Positions 37,927-49,620 of a stretch of DNA of 64,000 nucleotides are shown piece by piece. The stretch comes from Maylandia zebra. Lineage: Eukaryota; Chordata; Actinopteri; Cichliformes; Cichlidae. Numbering within the stretch: the stretch's first letter is position 1; the number at the start of each line of letters is the position of its first letter. The notes beneath the pieces are model-generated. The model was given only the letters and a program-made list of their open reading frames with translations, was not told the DNA's origin and did not search any database. Where the stretch lies: the NCBI RefSeq assembly GCF_041146795.1, contig NC_135175.1, forward strand, positions 25,251,075-25,315,074. The letters run 5' to 3'. Position numbers and translations under genes: made by a program.

Positions 37927-38831
37927 ATGGCCACAAGGAGAACAATGGCTGCTCTGTTGGTTTGGCTGTTCAGCGTCGGAGCTTTCTTCTTGTCCTCGAA
38001 TGCACAGGAACTCCCTGAAACGTATAGGAAAGGAGTAGATCTGGCCTTAGCGAAGCTCCACTCTCTCGCTGGAATCCAAGATCATTATGTCTTCTTAAGA
38101 AGTGTCTCAAAGTCGGACTATGAGGTACTGAACAGCAAATCCAGTTTTATTGCTCAATTTTTATCATTTATTTTGTAAGACCTGGTTATTAGTTTATGGT
38201 TTATGGTGTATTTGGATTAAAATCATCAGGAAATGTGCTATAAGCAACAAAGAATATGATGCTTTCATGAACTAAAACTCATCTGGGTTGCTTTGCTTCT
38301 TTCTTCTCAGATGGGTTTTGATGTAAGCTTCTTCTATCACCACTTCTACCTTAAAGCCACCACTTGTGAAAAAGGGACCACTGACTCCTCAGCGTGTGAG
38401 CCTAGAAACGACAGAGTAAGTTTTTGGCAAGTTACTCGGCTCAGGACTGTGGAATGTGAGGATAATGGCCTGCCCTAACTTGTCTATGCTGTTTTGCTCT
38501 TCTGCATTCATGCAGCCGCTGATGGACTGTGCAGTCTGCTACAAAATGCACAGAGGAGAAATCGAACCAGAGCCCAAACCGTATATTCACTGCCTCCGTA
38601 AACCGGCCATCACACAAGTCAGTATCTCCTGCTTTACCTTTAATACAGTCTCTCCCAAAGTTCTAACTGTGGCCTGTCATAAGTGATGAAACCGCACTGC
38701 AATGATAAACATGTTTATCTTTACTTGGTTATGAATGGCAGGCAATGACAGCAGGCAGACTGGAGCACTGCAATACACTGGGATACAGCAGCGGGTCAAC
38801 AGTTCTTCTGGGATCAACAGGCAAAGAGTGA
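37927..38831 (+). CDS. rarres2: Chemerin (retinoic acid receptor responder 2), copy A, six-cysteine form
   Basis: The product is a predicted secreted cystatin-fold protein. Chemerins are proproteins that act as chemoattractant, adipokine or antimicrobial factors after C-terminal cleavage. Exons are 37927-38124, 38311-38415, 38516-38617 and 38742-38831, all phase 0, giving 164 residues (human 163). A signal peptide (second Met at 37945, hydrophobic MAALLVWLFSVGAFFL) ends near SNAQ. The mature part begins ELPETYRKGVDLAL. Six cysteines have spacings 9, 10, 2, 17 and 17, against 9, 10, 2, 15 and 17 in human chemerin, which is the strongest evidence for identity. The C-terminus (GYSSGSTVLLGSTGKE) has no counterpart of the mammalian active peptide YFPGQFAFS. 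Exon 4 was placed by homology, and its acceptor (GGCAG) has a weak pyrimidine tract. A poly(A) signal lies at 39117-39122. RARRES2 and SLC4A2 are on the same human chromosome band (7q36), which supports orthology. Confidence 0.85.
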
Positions 38832-40275
38832 AAGTTTTGTTAGAAAACATGCAGCATTTAGTGTCTTTGCTTCTGAAAATATCTAAAAAACTACAATCAG
38901 ACAGGTAAATTCTTGTCAGTCTGCACTTAACCTTTCTGTAGTTTGGTAGATGTACGTATGATGTTTGCATCTTGTCTTTTGAAATGTTATCAAACTATTA
39001 TTATATATTTTATTATTCACTCTGAGAGGCATTCATCATGTGAGGAACATATTTCATTCAAATGCAACCTCCCTAGCTCCCTTGCTAAGTAAATGTATGC
39101 ATTCTTTTTATATTCTAATAAACTTTGAATCCAAAATTTTATCTGCTTTACTTCTGATTATTTTTTAACTCTCTGAAAATGGGGGGGGGGGGGGGGGGAC
39201 TGTGTATAAAAATGGCTCTAATTCATAAACAGGTAATATAAAACTTTTATTAGAGCCTCTGAATTAAAGCTAGAAGTCTGTCCTTTGATCACATCTTACT
39301 TTTATTATTTTTAAAACCCACTGTGGTGGTAACAACAGGCAAAACTATAAATATAAATAAATGCATAAATAAATTATTCTGTCAGAACAGTGACGATTAT
39401 TTCACTTTTTTCCACTCTATTGATCTGATGACATGTATTTAATCTTCTGAACTGTTCAACTAGTCATTATTCTTGATGTTAAAGTTTTGCATTTAAAACA
39501 GAGGATATTGGCAAGTTATTAAACCAGTACTTCTCAATCTTTTTAGCCCACGAGCCTTTGAAAGGTCCCTCAGTGGGGCCTCTTGTCACATGGTGTCATT
39601 TGTGGTCCAGAAAAGTTACTGGATAAAAGCAATCTAATCCCCATAAAATGTTTATAAACATTTGTTACTTCTCTCCTTTACTATATTATTATGAAGCCTC
39701 TTTGGGAACTCTGATCTATGTAGTATATACGGCTACAACAGTGTAATACCTGTGCATTTACTTTTTCTTTGGTTTAAGTAGAATGAAATGAGTTTTCTTT
39801 GCTGTGATAATTTGCTGCAATGTGTGTGACTAACAAATGTTTATGAGTTGTGGTTTCATTGAAATGAAGTTGTTACGTAAGCATCCCCAGGTGTTATGTA
39901 ACCCCATCCCTGCAGAGAATGTTTCTGCTCCTAGAGCATAAAAGCTGAAGATGGTCGTCTTTAAATGTATCATTAGATTGTCAATGAGCTAATCCACAGC
40001 TTTAATCACACTTTAGATCGTATTCTGGATAAGTTAGTTATTGTAAGAACAAATTCTTATTATGACATTGACCATGTTTTCCATCTGAAAGTTTTAGTCT
40101 GTGGCCTCCTGGGTATTACAGGAAACTGGGGGATATAAACAGTGAGTGCAGCTGGTCTGTTGTTGATAGGTATGTTTAGTTTCACTTGTCATTCCTAAAG
40201 CCATAAAAGGACTTGTTTTGAACGCGGGTCTTTATTCTCCAAGCTGCCCTGCTCTCCTCCCAGACTCAGAGAAAC
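38832..40275. other. Spacer between chemerin copies A and B
   Basis: The spacer holds the copy A 3'UTR and AATAAA (39117-39122) and a G18 run (39181-39198). About 39480-40275 is homologous to the upstream region of copy D (about 48760-49620), which marks a duplicated promoter block. A TATA-like CATAAAAGG lies at 40202-40210, and AGTTTCACTTGT starts near 40178. Confidence 0.6.
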
Positions 40276-42079
40276 ATGGCTGCCGGCTTGCTGCTTTTGG
40301 TTTGTGCAGTTGCTGTGCTGTACTCCACCAAAGCTCAGGATTCTTACAATGGTCTGCCTGAAATCTACAAGAAAGGAGTGGATCTGGCAATAAAACAGCT
40401 CAGCACCCTCGATAAGGTCCAAAACCATTATCGCTTTTTGAGAACTGTGGAGAAGTTAGAACAGGAGGTAAGCATCATTTAGATTTGGCTGTCGACTCTT
40501 TTGAAAACTCTTGACCAGAATCAGTGTTATCAGTGTTTTTGCTTAACATTCTGTATAAAAACATCAGTATCAGATCTGTAATAGGGTGAGATAGCCTTGC
40601 TGATTGCAGCAACAGTCTTCTAAAGCTCTGCTGAAGAACATAAATGTTTCTAGCTAAAACTTAAAAGACAACATTGAATTATGTTAATAAAGAGAAAAAT
40701 ACTTTAAATTCTGCTTTCAGTGCTTTCAGCCGCAGTTCTCTGTGGCTCCGGAGAATTCAGGTTCAAACTTGTTTTCCCATCTCTATTGGATTATGTGAAC
40801 TTTGAAACTTAAAACATTCACAAGCATTTAGATTTATGTGCAGAAAAACAAAACAGTTACAGTCTGCTCAAAAAATTAAAGGAACACTTTGAAAATGCAA
40901 CAAATCTGAATGGGGCAAAAATCATGTTGGATTTTTAGACTGATATCAGGGGTATGAGTGGTGTACATGTGGCTGCATGTGTAAGGTAAGATGCAGGGTG
41001 CTTTGGGGGCCAAACAGACTAAACAAAACCAACAAAGAGTGTACAGATGTGAGACTGAGAGAGTAAGAAAGATAACTGAACTGCAGCAGATTTCATCCCC
41101 GGCTCCCCAGATCTGCTGATGACTTCAGCTGAGTATTGTTGCCAAGAAGACAGTGATGTTTGCTACGTATCTACAGACACTCATAATTACGCAGGGGCTC
41201 ATACAGTAAACATGTATCTGTTTATCTGTTGATGCACGCCAAGGGGCACAGCTGCAGTGGATTTAGTAAGCCTGAAACATACTAAAGCTAAAGTGTTTCC
41301 TATTACTGTAGTCTTCTTGCTTGTTTACCACTTTCTCAGACTGTTTTTGCAATTTGGCCCATAATTGTTGCCTTCCTGTACATGACCTCTGCAGTGCTTT
41401 GCGTGAGCTGACTACTACAGAAAAATCAGCGATGAAACCTGCTAGGTTTTAGTCCATGTTGCAATTGCACCTCATAAAATTTACCTCTATTTCTTTCAGG
41501 ATGTATTTCGTGTGAAATACTTGTTCCATCACGTTCACCTGAGACCCACCAAGTGTCCGAAAGGAACAACTGAGACTGACCCTCAGAGATGCCCCTTCAG
41601 GAATGATCGAGTGAGCGAATGCTAACATTAAAAAAAAAAAGTAGTTTATTGCCTATCAGAACTAAAGCTCTTTATGTTGTCATTGCTCCACAGCCTCTGA
41701 TGGATTGTGCAATTTGCTTCAAAGCATTTGAAGACCAGATACAAGATGAACCCAATCCATATGTTCACTGTATCCAGAGACCGAGACTCACAGAGGTAAT
41801 TTTACTCATGTGTTTAAAAAAATTCTTTTTTTTTCTTACATTTTATACTTTTTGCTGCATAAACCTTTTTTTTTTTTTTTTGCTGTTGATGGCTCAAAAA
41901 CCTAGATTAGATCTGGATGGTCTGTGGTGTCTGTTTAGTTTTCTGAGTGTGAATAATCACCAGACATCTTTTTGTGTTCTATCTTTATTCAGGAGATGAA
42001 GCAAGCCAGGCTGCAGCACTACAGAGAGATGATCTACCACACGGGCTCTCCTACACTTTTGTCTCGTACTAGCGGCTAA
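40276..42079 (+). CDS. rarres2: Chemerin-like paralogue, copy B
   Basis: Four phase-0 exons, 40276-40467, 41500-41610, 41694-41795 and 41993-42079, encode 163 residues. The signal peptide is MAAGLLLLVCAVAVLYSTKAQ, followed by DSYNGLPEIYKKGVDLA. Mature cysteines are at TKC, QRC, MDC, AIC and VHC. The sixth position of copy A and human chemerin, 18 residues after VHC, is Tyr here (QHYREM), which leaves an odd number of five. The tail is YHTGSPTLLSRTSG. The poly(A) signal is AATAAA at 42269-42274. Intron 1 contains a terminal fragment of a Tc1-like transposon from 40863. The gene has all splice sites and an open frame, so it looks functional. It is likely a chemokine- or antimicrobial-type secreted protein, but the lost disulphide makes ligand activity uncertain. 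Confidence 0.85.
40863..40965 (+). mobile_element. Tc1-like transposon terminal fragment in copy B intron 1
   Basis: The fragment begins CTGCTCAAAAAATTAAAGG and AACACTTTG, the same terminal family as at 28203. It is absent from the homologous intron of copy D, so it arrived after the duplication or was lost there. Confidence 0.5.
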
Positions 42080-43100
42080 TAAGATCCTAATTGCAGCACA
42101 AATATATCCACAAAACTATAAAGGCAATCTTTAATTACCTTAGTTAAGAGGTTGCATGTATACTCATCTGTAGTGTCACTTTTTTAATATTCACTTACTC
42201 ACTTGTGATAAACACGTGAAAGGAGGCTTCTTTCCTTTTAAACTAAATGTATTCCATGTGTTACATGAAATAAAAAGAGTAAAACAGCATTGTGTGTGCA
42301 ATAAGTCACCCCTCTGTTGCATTACCCAACAACAATGCATGACTGTGTTGTTTATATTTGTTGGAAATTCAGATTCTTTACAGGCCAAATTTTATTTTCA
42401 AACAAGCAACAAGAAAGATAATTGCAGCAAAGGTAATTGCTGCAAATGTGCTTCAGCAGAATATTAAGCAAAGGCTGAGAGTACATAAGGTACATATTAG
42501 TACATACATTTGCAAAAATTTACATGCAAACTTTTTTCACTTTGTCATTTTTTTGTGTGGAATTTTGAAGTGGAAAATGTGTTCAATCCATTTTGGAATA
42601 ACGCTGTAAAATGTGGAACAAGTGACGCACTGTGAATGTTTTCTGGATGCACTATACATGGATCAACGTTTGTTAAGTGTTCATAAGGCCTATGTTTGAC
42701 TCTGAAATCTTCACGAGTTTTCATTTCATGGAAATAAAATATTTAAATGACCATCCCATTTGCTTTCCTGGCCCAAATACAACTGTTTTTTGGTGCAGGT
42801 GACAACAAAGAGCCATCCAATGAAGTCGAAACAAAAAAAATTTGTACTAATTACTGCTAAACTTTATATCCTGTCCTGGTGCCAAAAGCTTGTCACCACA
42901 TGTTGGGCTTGTTTCCAGGATCTGGATTAGTGAACCAGGACTTAATTGTAATAATGCATTAGGATGTAGTCTAACTTCTCATTTGACAACCGTGGTCTTC
43001 TGTGATATTACCCACTGAGTGTGTTTTAATCTCCTATAATAGAACTTGGTTTGCACTCAGTGCTTGGTTTTCCCTGCTCTTCTCACGCATTTGGAGAAAT
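42080..43100. other. Spacer between chemerin copies B and C
   Basis: The 3'UTR region of B (42080-42390) is homologous to the 3' flank of copy D (55344-55660). About 42775-43000 matches the region upstream of copy D (about 49230-49400). No other gene. Confidence 0.6.
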
Positions 43101-45616
43101 ATGGCTGCTGGCTTGCTGTTTTTGGTTTGTGCTGCGGCTGTGCTGTATTCTGCTGAAGCTTGGCGGCCTTACAATGGGCTGCCTGAAATCTACAAAAAAG
43201 GAGTCAATCTGGTACGGCAAGAGCTCACCACTCATTCTAAGATCCGACACCGTTATCAGTTTTTGAAAAGTGTGGACAAGTTAGAAACTGAGGTAAGCAT
43301 CTTTTTGGTTTGGATGTTTGCTCTTTCACCAACTCTTCCCCTTTTTCTTTTATTTTCTAATGAAACCTGTAGCTGCCTCACTGATGGGGTGTGATAACCT
43401 TACCGACTGTGTCAACAGTCTCCTAAAGGTCTGCATAAGAACAGAAACAGCTAAAATTTAAAAGACAAATGTTAAATCCTAATGTTAAAGAGAGAGAAAA
43501 ACACTTGAAATGTTGGTTTCAGGTAACACCGATTTGACGCACTTTCCTCTCTCTCTTCCTCTCTCCTTTTTTTTTTGCCAAATAGCAGCTGTACAGAAAA
43601 AGGTTTGATAAAACTGAAACTGTTGACAGTTTATGTTTAGATAATGAGGTGCAAAGACTGGAGTGCTATTTAACAGACTGATGTTTCCACACAGCTGTTC
43701 ATTAGAATCAAAACTGATGTGTATTTGGTGAAAACTTGCAGGATTTCACGTTTCTTCCTGCAGATAATGAATGAGTTGCACAGCCACGACAGCATAATTA
43801 GACATTAAAGTTAAGAATAGCCAAAGGTGGCAAAAGTAGAGACATTCTTTGCTTAAGTAAAAATACAGAAAAAAATACTCCAGTAAAAGATTAAATACTG
43901 AATCAACTTCTTTACTAAAGTAAAAGTGAAAAGGTCCAGGCTCCGAAATGCACTCAAAGTAAAAAAGTAAATATCTATTTTGTGTTGCCTACATTGTAGA
44001 GGGTGAATTTGACTCTACATCTAAACAGGAATGAGTACAATAAGGGGTTAAAGTGGGATTCAGCAAGTGGGGGAAACCTAAAACTGGCTGTAGGGGCTCA
44101 GTGTGAGGAAAACCAATAATTTCTTAGTGTACAGACTGTGATCAGCTGACCTGCTGCTCTTTGTGGATTTACACAGCTGAGTTCAACAAGATATAAGCTT
44201 GATGAGCTATCTTGGCTGACTGCCATTTCCCACTTTAATACTGTTACTGTAGTATACTGTATATTGTCTTTATACTATAGACAGTGTTCAGTTGTTATTA
44301 AGGTGGAATTAAATGAATTAGTCTCTGAATCATTTGATGTAGTCGGACACTGACCATGAGCATCACAGCCTCTGTGCACCGGTCAAAATCACTGTTCTAT
44401 ATTTTGAGTTCACCACGGTGATATATTTTGGAATTTGGCCCTTGACTGTTTGTCTTCCTCTGCGTGATCTCTGCACATGAAGATTCATTTGGACTTTTAT
44501 TCTCCCTCCTGGCATCCTGCACTTGGGTCCTCTTTCCAGAAACGGTCTCATATTTTAGGAGGTGGAGCCATATGGAGGCCACAGCCCCTGCAGATTAAAG
44601 TGTGACCACCACAAACAACCAAAGAAAAGCCCTGTAGGCTGTTAGTGGGCTGTGGGCATAGACCTGGAGTTACGTTGAGTAACAGTTTTTTTCTGGCAGA
44701 TTTCTTTGTGGAACTTTTTCTCTGTGGTTGCATGAATTTGAATGTGTTTACCTTATAAAAACATTTCATTAATTTAAGCATTAATGTAAGCATGCATCCA
44801 TTCTCTGGGTTGGACTCCTTTTTGCCTTCAGATGTGCTTTAAAACTTCATGGCATAGATTCAACAAGTTGCTTGAAACATTCCTCAGATATAGTGGTCCG
44901 TATTGCAGTGATGCGTCGACCACAAAATCCCAGTACACGAGTAGTTTCTTAAATAGACCAGCCTGTCTGGCACCAACAATCATGCCATGTTCAGTGTCGC
45001 TTAATTCCCCTGTCTTCTTTCTGATGCTCAATTTGAACTTTGGCAGGTTTGCTTGACCATGTCTACCTGCCCAAATCCATTGACTTGCTGCTTTTCTTTC
45101 AGAGTGGATTTGACGGGAAATACATCTACCACCACTTTCTCCTGAAACCCACCATTGCTCCACAGCTTCTGATGGATTGTGTCATTTGCTACAAAGCAAT
45201 AGCAAACCAGATAAAAGGCAAACCCGAGCCATACGTTCATTGCATCCAGAGACAGAGACTCACAGAGGTATTATTGCTCAAATGTAAATGTTTAAAAAGT
45301 GTCTTACATTTTATGTTCTTCTCCTACATTAATTTCCTAGATATTTGACCTGTTATCAAAAAAATGTTGCAATAAGTCAATCTTTTTGTCTCAAACTGCT
45401 CTTCTGATGGCCCCCAAACCATTGAGCCTGGTGAAATGGCTTCATCGGTTTGGAATAAAGTTGGATCTCTTTGTTTAGTTTCCTTTGTGTGAATAACCAA
45501 ATGTGTTTATGTGTTCTTTCTTGATTCAGGAGATGAAGAAAACCAGGTTGGGTCACTACAGAAACATGATCTACTACAGTGGCGCTCCTACACTTTTCGC
45601 TTTGACTGCCAACTAA
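43101..45616 (+). CDS. rarres2: Chemerin-like paralogue, copy C, with fused exon 2/3 and lost first disulphide
   Basis: Exons are 43101-43292, 45103-45267 and 45530-45616, giving 147 residues. The signal peptide is MAAGLLFLVCAAAVLYSAEA. The middle exon begins like exon 2 of the other copies (SGFDGKYIYHHFLLKPT), then reads IAPQ and continues as exon 3 (LLMDCVICYKA). The four residues ATTGCTCCACAG are the 3' end of the former intron 2, including its splice acceptor. A deletion therefore removed the second half of exon 2 and nearly all of intron 2, and the frame is preserved. The protein loses the KCPKG...QRC cysteine pair, and the sixth cysteine is also Tyr (GHYRNM), leaving three cysteines. 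It is either a functional variant or an early pseudogene. No stop is present. The AATAAA seen in B and D is not conserved at the same place; one at 45618-45623 lies very close to the stop. Confidence 0.75.
43820..44000. repeat. Dispersed AGTAAAAGT-rich repeat in copy C intron 1
   Basis: The words TACTCCAGTAAAAG, TAAAGTAAAAGTG and AAGTAAAAAAGTAAAT recur and resemble the ends of a widespread teleost non-autonomous DNA element. Boundaries are not clear. Confidence 0.4.
44829..45090 (-). repeat. Dispersed repeat just upstream of copy C exon 2
   Basis: Contains CCTGTCTGGCACCAACAA and ATGCCATGTTCAGTGTC and ends a few bases before the exon 2 acceptor. A related copy sits at the same place in copy D (52300-52560), so the two were probably inherited through duplication of the gene. 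The family is common in fish, but its class is not settled. Confidence 0.55.
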
Positions 45617-46567
45617 AAATAAATTCCTCATTGCAGCACAAATATATGGTTTTTTTTTAGCTGTAAGAAAATATTTTAGTTACTAAGTTACCTTAGTTAA
45701 GTGGTTGCTTGCATACTCAACTGTAGTGTCACTTTGATTGCTACTATTTACTTACTAATGATAAATGTGTTGAAGATAATGATAATTGTATGCTTTCTCT
45801 ACTACACAATGAAAAGAAAATCAGATGTGTGTGTTATTTACGAGACAGGGGAAGCTAATCTGAACATGAACGAGTGACTATCTAAATAAAACAGGACATA
45901 AGACACAGAGCAAGATGTGAAAATGTGATACAGGGAACAGACATGGAGACATGACTGACACAAAAGAATGAAACACAGAGAGATGATCAAGGGAACAGGA
46001 AGTGATAAACACAGGGACCAGGACTTGAGAGGGAAACAAGAAAACAAAAGACGCAGGGCACGGAAAGACCAAACAGAGAAGAGACAAACTGGGCACAAAG
46101 AGGTGACTAACATAATCAAACAGGAACCAACAGCTAACTCAGAGGTATTAGGAAATACTAAACTCAAGACGAATTCATAGCTAGAACATGAAAATCTCTT
46201 GATTCCAAAGAGATGAATAATAAGTCCAGAGCAAACTCAAAACATTGGGTCAGCGACCAACAATGCATTAGTGTCTGCAAGATTTCCATGATGAGACCAA
46301 AATCCTTGTCATGGATAGCTGCCCTGGTTTGCACTGGTTTGGTGTTTAACTAATTAAGACTGCAGATACTGTAATAACAATAAATCCCAGTAAATCAGAT
46401 TCCATAATAACTCAAATACTAACCCAGGTCAGGCTACCATTTCACTTACCTAAGCTGATCTGGCTCATGGCTGAATCCTGAAAGTTTTCACTTTTTAACA
46501 GCATGCCATTATTTCAGCAATTAGGTAGAACAGAACAGTAAAATATATTTTTTTAGAAAAAAGGTAA
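45617..46567. other. Spacer downstream of copy C
   Basis: About 45890-46200 is a purine-rich stretch resembling an antisense retroelement UTR (not assigned). About 46330-46567 is homologous to 55735-55980 downstream of copy D, so it marks the 3' edge of the duplicated block. Confidence 0.5.
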
Positions 46568-46572
46568 AAAAC

Positions 46573-47159
46573 TGTCATGGTCCTGAGTCTGTGGACTCAG
46601 TGGTTTTGGTTTTAATTATTATTATCTTATGTTTCGGGTTAATTCTTAAGATTTTCTTGTTCTTAGGGTTTGGCTTCTCTTTTGAGCTCTGGTGTTCGAT
46701 CCCTGTTCCCATGTCTGATGTCTTAGTGTTAAGCTCATGTCTGGGTGTAACTGTTATATTTCCTACTTTACTTTGATGGTTCCTTTCCTGTGTGTAGCTG
46801 TGTCTGGTTTTCCTTGCCCTTGTCTCTTCAGCTCTGATTCCCCCCGTCTCCCATTCCCTGATTGCTCCTGTGAATATTTAAGCCCTGTGTTTTCCTCTGC
46901 TTGTGACTGGTCCATCTGTGTTACCTCTGCGTGTTATCCTGCATATCTTTCTGCATATAATTTCTGCATTTTCTTCTGCGATTCATGGTTTCAGGTTTGT
47001 TTCTTTAGTTTTTGCCAGTTTAGGTTTATATTAGTTTCTGTCCTTCCCATCTTCGCTCAGTCTGTATTCTCACCATTTTGAAAATAAAGCTTACTCACAT
47101 CAAAGCTAGTGCCTGCATTTGAGCCCTTCGTTCACCACTCTGCCACCGCAGCTGTGACA
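46573..47159 (+). mobile_element. Solo LTR of an LTR retrotransposon
   Basis: The 587-bp unit starts TGTCATGG and ends GCTGTGACA. It is flanked by a 5-bp direct repeat, AAAAC, at 46568-46572 and 47160-47164. A TATTTAAG promoter-like box near 46875 and an AATAAA signal near 47082 are in the expected order. No internal coding part is attached. It sits inside a segment duplicated between copies C and D and is absent from the D copy, so it is younger than that duplication. The family (gypsy-like or retroviral) is not certain. Confidence 0.75.
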
Positions 47160-47164
47160 AAAAC

Positions 47165-49620
47165 TGGAAACCCCCCCCCCCCCCCAATTCTTTTACTTTA
47201 ATTGCAAATACTAAGTGCTAATTTAACGAGGTTTAGCAGCAAAAACTTGAAGTAATCATCTTTGGTTTGACTTTATCAGCCTCTGACATCATTGTGGAGG
47301 AATTTTGGCCCTGTCTTCTTTACAGTGTTGCTTTGGGTCATTGAGGTTTTGTCATAAAACGGCTGTGTGCAGGCAGGAAAAGGACCCAAACCCAAATCTC
47401 GGACCCTTCAGCAGAGACAGGCAGCTGGAAGGGCGCTCCAGAATCCCTAGCTGACGTGGCACGAGTCTGGAGAGGTTCTCCTGAACCCCCAGCGAATGAG
47501 AAAGGTTGCTGGAGGGGCTCTTCTGGGCCTCCAGCAGGAACAGGCGGCGGCGTGGGAGCCACAGAGTGCTGAGCAGGTGACTGAGCAGCAATATTCCCTC
47601 TAATCTTTCATGTGTCTGAGCGAACACACAAACTCCCTGAGCGATCCCTTGGACCACTGTGAGCAACATTGGACGTGTGCACTGTGGTCACGCCAGCATC
47701 GAATCCATCCAAGTTACATGGTTTATTAAAATAATCAAATTACAGCATTTACATTTATGTTAGACTTTTAATTAAGTGCTTTAGCCCACTTACAATGAAA
47801 ATGTAAAAAAATCTTGTTCATGACCTGTGTAGTATTTTAACACTATTGGAAGTAAAAATAACTTGAACTCCAATTTTGAAAAAACTTTAAAAAAAAAAAA
47901 AATAAAGCTCTGACTTATTATGAGTCTGTGGTCTGGGAGAGAGTCCAGTAACTCTCTGTTTGCAAAATACAGTAAATAATGACCAATGTTGGGCAATTAA
48001 TTATATAGTTACTTCTTAAAAAAGTTACTGAGTTATGCAAACAACAAAGTTTTTTGCAGCGGTTTACCTAAAAATGCAGCCAATGTGTTTTTTTTTAAAT
48101 AAACATTTCAAACTATTTACAGAACAGTAAGGCCGTGATTGACAACGTGGTCAACAAGTGTTGCCCTAATTTCATTAGGAATCGGCCTATGTATTTGGCG
48201 TCTTCTCCCTCTTCCCCTGTTTTGTCCCCACCGCATCCTCACCCCTCTTCCACGATGCTGACCTTCCATTTCTGTGTCACAGAATCGTAGAAATGGTACA
48301 CACTATGTCCTGCTCGGTTCATATATGCTTGCCAATTGAGGGTTCATGGGATTGATTGATGAGTGACTGTGAACAAGTGGCTTATCATTGATTACAACTG
48401 ATACTTCACACACCTCCTCGTCAGTGAAAGCTGAAGTTCAGCATTTAAAAACTAATTCACCAATTTTGTATGCAATGATTGAAGACTATTAGTTTTATTG
48501 GGAACGACTATTCAGCATCTAAAAGTATAGTTCATTTTGACTGACATGACATAAGCGAATGATAATGTTGTCGACGGCAGAGAATTGTATGAAAGCAACT
48601 GATACATGTCCATGAGCATTTACAATTTGTTCAGAGGAAGGAGAAATTGCTACTATGATGTGCACAAATGACTAAATGTTGTGGAGGTTGCACTAATGGC
48701 TTTGAGAATTTTCATTCTGATCTGAGAAAAGCACCAAAGCGACTGAGAAAAACTGTAAAAACACAGAGAATATTTAATCCGTGAACTTGTTAAACCAGTG
48801 TTTCCCAACCTTTTTGGTCCATCAACCCTTGAAAGGTCTCTCAGTTAGATCTCTTGTCACATGATTTCTACTGTGGCCCAAAGAGGTTACTGGAGAAAAA
48901 TAATGTAAAAATAATGTAATCCCCACAAAATGCTTACAAACTGCTGCTTTTTTTTCTCCTTAACTGTATTATCATGAAACCTTTTAAGGAACTATATTTA
49001 TAAAGTGTGTAAAACTGGCTCTGCTACACTAACAAGGACATTTTTCTGTAATACCTGTGCATTCACTTTTTTTTTTTTTTTTGATTTAAGCAGAATTTTA
49101 AGTACTTTTCTTTGGAGTACTGAGCCTTTGATTTCTTTTGCCACCAATGTCCAACAAGGATCATCATGTTTTGAAGCCACCACAAGGCCTGTTTTGTGTT
49201 CTGCTGGCAGAAATAAAGGTTTTATTTTTTTGTTGGTAAAAACAAAGAGCCATCTAATGAAATGAAAATAAAACTTTTCATCTAATTACTGCTAACCTTT
49301 AGATTTGTCCTGGTGCTAAAAGCTTGGCACCACATGCTTAGCTTGTTTCCAGGATCTGAATCAGTGAACCATGGCTTGATTGTAATAATCTAAGTCCTCT
49401 TTTGGCACTGAGCATGTTTTCTGTTGGAAAGTTTTAAGCTATGACCTCCTGAGTGTTACAGGAAAGCGGGTGGGATATTAAGTAAATAGTGAGTACGGCT
49501 GCTGGTCTGTCAATGATCAATGTTTTTAGTTTCACTTGTGATTCCCAGAGCCATAATAGGACTTGTTTTGAACTCGGGTCTTTATTCTCTAAGCTGCTCT
49601 CCTCCCAGACTCAGAGAAAA
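47165..49620. other. Spacer between copies C and D, mostly old repeats
   Basis: A C-run lies at about 47171-47185. About 47230-47340 resembles an antisense Tc1-like fragment also seen at 57790. About 47345-47600 contains a proline-rich minus-strand frame like those next to fish LTR elements (weak). About 47590-47720 and 47990-48120 are dispersed DNA repeats. About 48760-49620 is the duplicated upstream block shared with copy B. Confidence 0.4.

Noticed and set aside
45838-46167. 109-codon minus-strand ORF with membrane-like composition
   Set aside because: Comes from a purine-rich repeat read on the opposite strand; the Phe/Leu/Ser bias is a composition effect.
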